Shown: positions 14,412-15,943 of the stretch, one piece after another
How positions within the stretch are numbered: position 1 is the first letter of the stretch
Layout: every line of letters begins with the position of its first letter
Assembly: GCF_042675965.1 (NCBI RefSeq)
Contig: NZ_JBHTKJ010000014.1
Span: forward strand, 1-15,943
Direction: 5' to 3'
Source: Virgibacillus_R byunsanensis
Lineage (GTDB): Bacteria; Bacillota; Bacilli; Bacillales; Amphibacillaceae
Length of the DNA stretch: 15,943 nt
Made by a program: the position numbers and the translations under genes
The notes under the pieces: generated by a model
The model's database searches: none
Told to the model about the DNA's origin: nothing
Seen by the model: only the letters and a program-made list of their open reading frames with translations

Positions 14412-15110
14412 TTATTTTTTCTCAATTACGTTTTTAATTTGATTAATATTTGATAATTCCTCAAATAATCGGATTCGATCGAGCGAGGGGTCATGGTCAA
14501 TTTTTATAAATATGTTTCTTAGATTATCTTCTTCCTTTTCAATTTCAACTTGTTTAATATTTAAATCGAACATCTCAAAAACAGAGACAATTTTATTTAC
14601 TTGTAATCCAGGCAACGCGATAATCTCAATTAAATGTGAAGAACGACCCTTTGTAAATATTTTTTCAAAGTTGTTTAGAAACACTAAGCTAAGCAATATG
14701 ATAAAGGTGGTAAATACTGCAGGAGCATACATCCCTGCTCCGACAACAAGGCCTAAACCAGCAACTGTCCAGATAGATGCTGCTGTGGTTAAACCGCGAA
14801 TTGTCATTCCGTTTACGATAATTGTTCCAGCTCCTAAAAAGCCAATACCACTTATAACGTAAGAAGGAATTCTTGCAGGATCAAAACGAACGTGATCATA
14901 TTTATCTATGAATGCCTCAAATCCATATAACGAAAGTAGCATCATTAAACATGCTCCAACACCAACTAATATATGTGTACGAAAACCAGCAGAGTGGTTC
15001 TTTAACTCTCGTTCAAAACCAATTAAGCCAGATAATAGTAACGCTATTAACACACGTACCATTATTATAAGAAAGTGTTCACCAAGAATTTGATCAACCA
15101 ATTCACTCAT
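14412..15110 (-). CDS. MgtC/SapB family membrane protein
   Basis: Polytopic inner-membrane protein of 232 residues. The N-terminal ~150 residues carry about five hydrophobic segments (roughly 13-30, 44-64, 84-104, 108-128, 130-147). They include the family blocks LSGLIGFERE, GFRTHILVGVGA, SGIGFLGAGTI and GLTTAASIW, with conserved acidic and arginine residues near the membrane. The last ~75 residues are soluble and may form an ACT-like domain. Family members have been linked to magnesium homeostasis and survival at low Mg, and to inhibition of F-ATPase in Salmonella; for this subgroup the function is not established. GGAGG about 7 bases before ATG 15110 fixes the start. It has its own terminator. 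It lies between the rRNA operon and ctsR, where B. subtilis has no such gene. Confidence 0.9.
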   Translation of the reverse strand: MSELVDQILGEHFLIIMVRVLIALLLSGLIGFERELKNHSAGFRTHILVGVGACLMMLLSLYGFEAFIDKYDHVRFDPARIPSYVISGIGFLGAGTIIVNGMTIRGLTTAASIWTVAGLGLVVGAGMYAPAVFTTFIILLSLVFLNNFEKIFTKGRSSHLIEIIALPGLQVNKIVSVFEMFDLNIKQVEIEKEEDNLRNIFIKIDHDPSLDRIRLFEELSNINQIKNVIEKK

Positions 15111-15247
15111 CCTTCTCCCTCCCCATCTAATTTATATATATCCTTTTATTTTATATGAAATTACAATAAATATATAGTGAGAAAATTTAAGAAACTTTTT
15201 TAGCCTTATAAAGGGATATTACAGCATACTATAGAATGATTAGTACC
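15111..15247. other. AT-rich region upstream of the mgtC-like gene
   Basis: No gene is visible. Several AT-rich hexamers could act as a -10 box on the minus strand (TATATA, TAAAAT), but none has a convincing -35 at the right distance, so I do not place a promoter. Confidence 0.4.
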
Positions 15248-15496
15248 AAAGGCTGTTTTATGCACGCATTGTTGCTTTTTCATCTTTATAGTTGATATAA
15301 ATTTCGGCGTAACTTGAGATGATGGTTGATTTTCGCTGTAGGAGTTGACTCCTAGAAAGTGCATACGCATTTTCCTCGTGCAATGTGTTGCTTTCGTAGC
15401 CTTCCTAGTCCTGTGGGAACAGCGCATGTCCGAATTCCCCGGGTAGTGCGCCTGCGTTTTCTAGGCAGAATAGAAAAGAAAACTTTGCTATTCTGC
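15248..15496. mobile_element. Degenerate, truncated copy of the MITE-like element
   Basis: The block 15248-15315 (AAAGGCTGTTTT, GCACGCATTGTTGCTTTTTC, GTTGATATAA, GGCGTAACTTGA) matches the terminal repeat of the element at 6151-6534, most closely its right end read as reverse complement. The interior also matches: CCTGTGGGAACAGCGCATGT and CCGAATTCCCCG near 15411-15441 correspond to CCTGCGGGAACAGCACGTGT and CCGAAGACCCCG at 6334-6365, but the stem has decayed. No opposite terminal repeat is found. The remnant ends with a perfect 9-bp hairpin, GCAGAATAG 15465-15473/CTATTCTGC 15488-15496. The open frame across it is not a gene. Confidence 0.65.
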
Positions 15497-15770
15497 ATAA
15501 GTGCAACTAAGGCATAAGTGTTATTATTCGAATTTCACTTTGAAGAAGCCAGTCAAAATCAGGTGATTGCCGAATTGTAAGCCTTCCAAAATACAGATAG
15601 TGAATTTGCAAACGCGATTGAAGCCTGATTTTAAATTAGACTTATCCTCCCCAATGGCCACATGCACCATGGTGGAATTATGATGTTGAAAATAATAAAT
15701 GTGGTGCAGTTACTAAAATCAAAAATTAGAAAACTTGGCTTATCACCAAGCCTTAGTTGCATTTATGCAG
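15493..15770. repeat. 21-bp inverted repeat flanking ~235 bases of unassigned sequence
   Basis: The left arm 15493-15513 and the reverse complement of the right arm 15750-15770 share CTGCATAA, TGCAACTAAGGC, with one mismatch in 21. The DNA between has no supported gene. The right arm overlaps copy B of the ~80-bp repeat, so the region is a mosaic of repeat pieces. Confidence 0.6.
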
Positions 15771-15807
15771 ATAAGAAAGATTTATACTTTCTTATCTGCC
15801 AAAAAAA
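15726..15807 (-). repeat. Copy B of the ~80-bp dispersed repeat, directly after the rRNA operon terminator
   Basis: Same ordered blocks as copy A near cysE. Here one hairpin is perfect: GCAGATAAGAAAG 15767-15779 with CTTTCTTATCTGC 15787-15799 (13 bp). The second hairpin is CTTGG/CCAAG followed on the minus strand by TTTTCT. It abuts the U-tract of the 5S terminator, as copy A abuts that of the T-box terminator. Confidence 0.7.
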
Positions 15808-15841
15808 GGCTAAGATACAATTAATGTATCTTAGCCTTTTT
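15801..15841 (-). terminator. Terminator of the rRNA operon
   Basis: Minus-strand stem AAGGCTAAGATACA with TGTATCTTAGCCTT, then a run of seven U's (15801-15807). Immediately follows the 5S gene. Confidence 0.93.
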
Positions 15842-15845
15842 ATTG

Positions 15846-15943
15846 CCTGGCGGCGTCCTACTCTTGCAGGGGCAAAGCCCCAACTACCATCAGCGCTGGA
15901 GAGCTTAACTTCTGTGTTCGGTATGGGAACAGGTGTGTCCTCT
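15846..15943 (-). rRNA. rrf: 5S ribosomal RNA, 3' part (5' end beyond the window)
   Basis: Reading the minus strand, the conserved 5S blocks appear in order: CCCATACCGAACACAGAAGT, TTAAGCTCTCCAGCGC, GATGGTAGTTGGGG, AGAGTAGGACGCCGCC. The 3' end is at about 15846. Roughly the first 15-20 bases lie outside the window. In B. subtilis an rRNA operon also lies just upstream of ctsR. No tRNA gene follows. Confidence 0.96.

Noticed and set aside
15206..15427. 73-codon minus-strand open frame near the 5S gene
   Set aside because: It lies in the degenerate MITE copy.
1..15943. CRISPR array
   Set aside because: No set of regularly spaced direct repeats was found; the repeats present are a few dispersed copies.

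Overview
The window is a low-GC Firmicutes (Bacillaceae) chromosome segment. The proteins are closest to Bacillus subtilis types from memory. The dispersed intergenic repeats look like those of halotolerant genera such as Virgibacillus, Oceanobacillus or Lentibacillus; that genus-level guess is inference. Every convincing protein gene lies on the minus strand, so transcription runs from right to left, away from an rRNA operon whose 5S gene enters at the right edge.

In transcription order: 5S rRNA (3' part) and a strong terminator; a roughly 700-base stretch built of repeat remnants; an MgtC/SapB-family membrane protein gene with its own terminator; the ctsR-mcsA-mcsB-clpC stress operon with a CtsR operator on its promoter; a terminator; radA; yacL (PIN-TRAM) behind two tandem sigma-A-type promoters; a terminator; a 384-bp MITE-like element; gltX; a promoter and tRNA-Cys T-box riboswitch; then cysE-cysS-mrnC-rlmB-rae1, tightly packed. 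At the left edge is a gene-free stretch (about 1-450) that folds into an elaborate structure, probably a structured RNA or structured repeat.

The genes form three functional groups. CtsR, McsA, McsB and ClpC are the regulated protein quality-control module: CtsR represses, McsB with McsA marks proteins with phosphoarginine, and ClpC delivers them to ClpP. RadA serves recombination. GltX, CysE, CysS, Mini-RNase III, RlmB and Rae1 serve aminoacylation, cysteine supply, 23S rRNA maturation and modification, and ribosome-linked mRNA cleavage. The T-box ties cysteine synthesis and Cys-tRNA charging to the charging state of tRNA-Cys.

The gene order is the classical B. subtilis order with three changes: disA is missing between radA and yacL, ispD-ispF are missing between yacL and gltX (a MITE sits there instead), and an mgtC-like gene sits between the 5S gene and ctsR. 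The less ordinary content is in the intergenic DNA: the left-edge structured element, two copies of a MITE-like family, and an ~80-bp repeat found twice, each time directly after the U-tract of an intrinsic terminator.
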